A stretch of 5,573 nucleotides of DNA from Burkholderiaceae bacterium. GTDB lineage: Bacteria > Pseudomonadota > Gammaproteobacteria > Burkholderiales > Burkholderiaceae_C. The DNA is taken from NCBI GenBank assembly GCA_023260315.1, contig JALQVQ010000245.1, forward strand, positions 1 through 5,573. Direction: 5' to 3'. This document shows positions 4,843-5,573 of the stretch, in pieces; positions within the stretch are counted from its first letter, which is position 1, and every line of letters begins with the position of its first letter. The notes below the pieces were generated by a model, which worked only from the letters and a program-made list of their open reading frames with translations, was not told the DNA's origin and searched no databases. The translations under genes were made by a program, and so were the position numbers.

Positions 4843-5573
4843 ATGACTGTTAAAACCCAACGCGAATCGATCTATCAGCCCACCCAAGAGGGTGTTTTGT
4901 TTCCGGTTTTGCCAACATTTGACAACCCGGCGGACGAGCGTCTGCACCGAAAGCAGCGCCTCGTTGGCGCCTGCCGTGCATTTGCGCTAGAGGGGTTTGA
5001 CTACGGTTTCGCCGGTCACCTAACCGTGCGCGATCCCGAGCGGCCTGAGCTGTATTGGACGAACCCAATGTGCGTCCATTTCGCGCAGGTGAAACTATCA
5101 AACCTGATATTGGTTGACCACACGGGGAAGGTGGTAGCGGGCGACTACGCCGTCAACCGCGCCGGCTTTGTGCTGCACGCCGCCGTGCATGAGGCACACC
5201 CAGACATCATCTCCATGTGCCACGCGCATACGGTTTACGGCACCGCATTTGCAAGCTTGGGCCGCGCACTCGATCCGATTTCACAAGACGCAGCGGCGTT
5301 TTTTGAGGACCATGTCGTGATCCGAAGCGAGGCTGGCCAGGTTGCCGTTGAGGAGAAGGCCGGACTGAAGGTGGCTGATTGGTTCAAGGGCGTCAAAGCT
5401 GCCATCCACCAAAACCACGGCCTGTTGACGGCCAGTCGCCACAGCATTGAGGCCGCGGCATTTTGGTTTATCGCCTTGGAGCGTTGCTGCAAGCAGCAAA
5501 TGCTCGTCGAGGCGACGGGTATCAAACCGTTGTTGGTACCCCCCGATAAGTCACGTTATAGCCGTGAGCATGT
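4843..5573 (+). CDS. Class II aldolase/adducin-family protein (partial, 3' end outside window)
   Basis: The reading frame is open from ATG 4843 to the right edge, 243 codons; the family is usually about 250-280 aa, so little is missing. The fold is that of class II (metal-dependent) aldolases such as fuculose-phosphate aldolase FucA: KQRLVGACRAFALEGFDYGF (37-56), AGHLTVRDP (57-65), LILVDHTGKVVAGDYAVNRA (88-107), LHAAVHEAHPDIISMCHAHT (111-130) and AIHQNHGLLT (187-196). H127, H129 and H192 match the three metal-binding histidines. The position of the FucA catalytic glutamate (19 residues before the first histidine) is G108, so classical aldol chemistry is doubtful; many adducin-type members of unknown function share the NRAGFxxH pattern. 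The start is fixed because an in-frame stop (TGA at 4819-4821) lies just upstream and no other start lies between. No Shine-Dalgarno is visible. It probably acts on an intermediate of the same pathway or on a related compound; the reaction is unknown. Confidence 0.88.
   Translation, partial: MTVKTQRESIYQPTQEGVLFPVLPTFDNPADERLHRKQRLVGACRAFALEGFDYGFAGHLTVRDPERPELYWTNPMCVHFAQVKLSNLILVDHTGKVVAGDYAVNRAGFVLHAAVHEAHPDIISMCHAHTVYGTAFASLGRALDPISQDAAAFFEDHVVIRSEAGQVAVEEKAGLKVADWFKGVKAAIHQNHGLLTASRHSIEAAAFWFIALERCCKQQMLVEATGIKPLLVPPDKSRYSREH

Overview
The window (5573 bp, moderate GC) looks like a proteobacterial catabolic island. I would guess Burkholderiales/Betaproteobacteria from codon style, the Tat-exported TRAP binding protein and the gene content, but no rRNA or other phylogenetic marker is present, so the taxonomy is weak. 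There is no sign of insertion sequences, CRISPR, tRNA or rRNA. The genes form two divergent blocks around an AT-rich intergenic region at about 3797-3964.

The minus-strand block reads from right to left. It starts with a 93-aa SAF-domain subunit (3515-3796) and a 389-aa UxaA-C-family subunit (2311-3480). Together these make a two-subunit lyase, best guess (2R)-sulfolactate sulfo-lyase SuyAB, otherwise a split altronate-dehydratase-type hydro-lyase. Next are a 68-aa two-helix membrane protein of unknown function (2067-2273) and a TRAP transporter: the periplasmic binding protein DctP with a Tat signal (804-1967), the small permease DctQ (258-779), and the start of the large permease DctM (221 down to the window edge). 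Gaps are 24-99 nt and most genes have a recognisable Shine-Dalgarno, so this is probably one operon that imports an organic acid and cleaves it in the cytoplasm.

The plus-strand block holds a GntR/HutC-family (UTRA) regulator (3965-4726), then a class II aldolase/adducin-family protein (4843 to the right edge, partial). A perfect 9-bp inverted repeat with a 1-nt spacer (4781-4799) lies in front of the aldolase-like gene. A related sequence (3871-3883) lies between the regulator and the lyase operon. I infer that the GntR protein controls both blocks through these sites.

The most notable points are the combination of a SuyAB/UxaA-type split lyase with a TRAP transporter, an aldolase-fold protein that keeps the metal histidines but appears to lack the canonical catalytic glutamate, the unexplained small membrane protein inside the transporter operon, and the candidate shared operator. 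None of these is proof of a new system. They suggest a specific substrate that cannot be settled from sequence alone.
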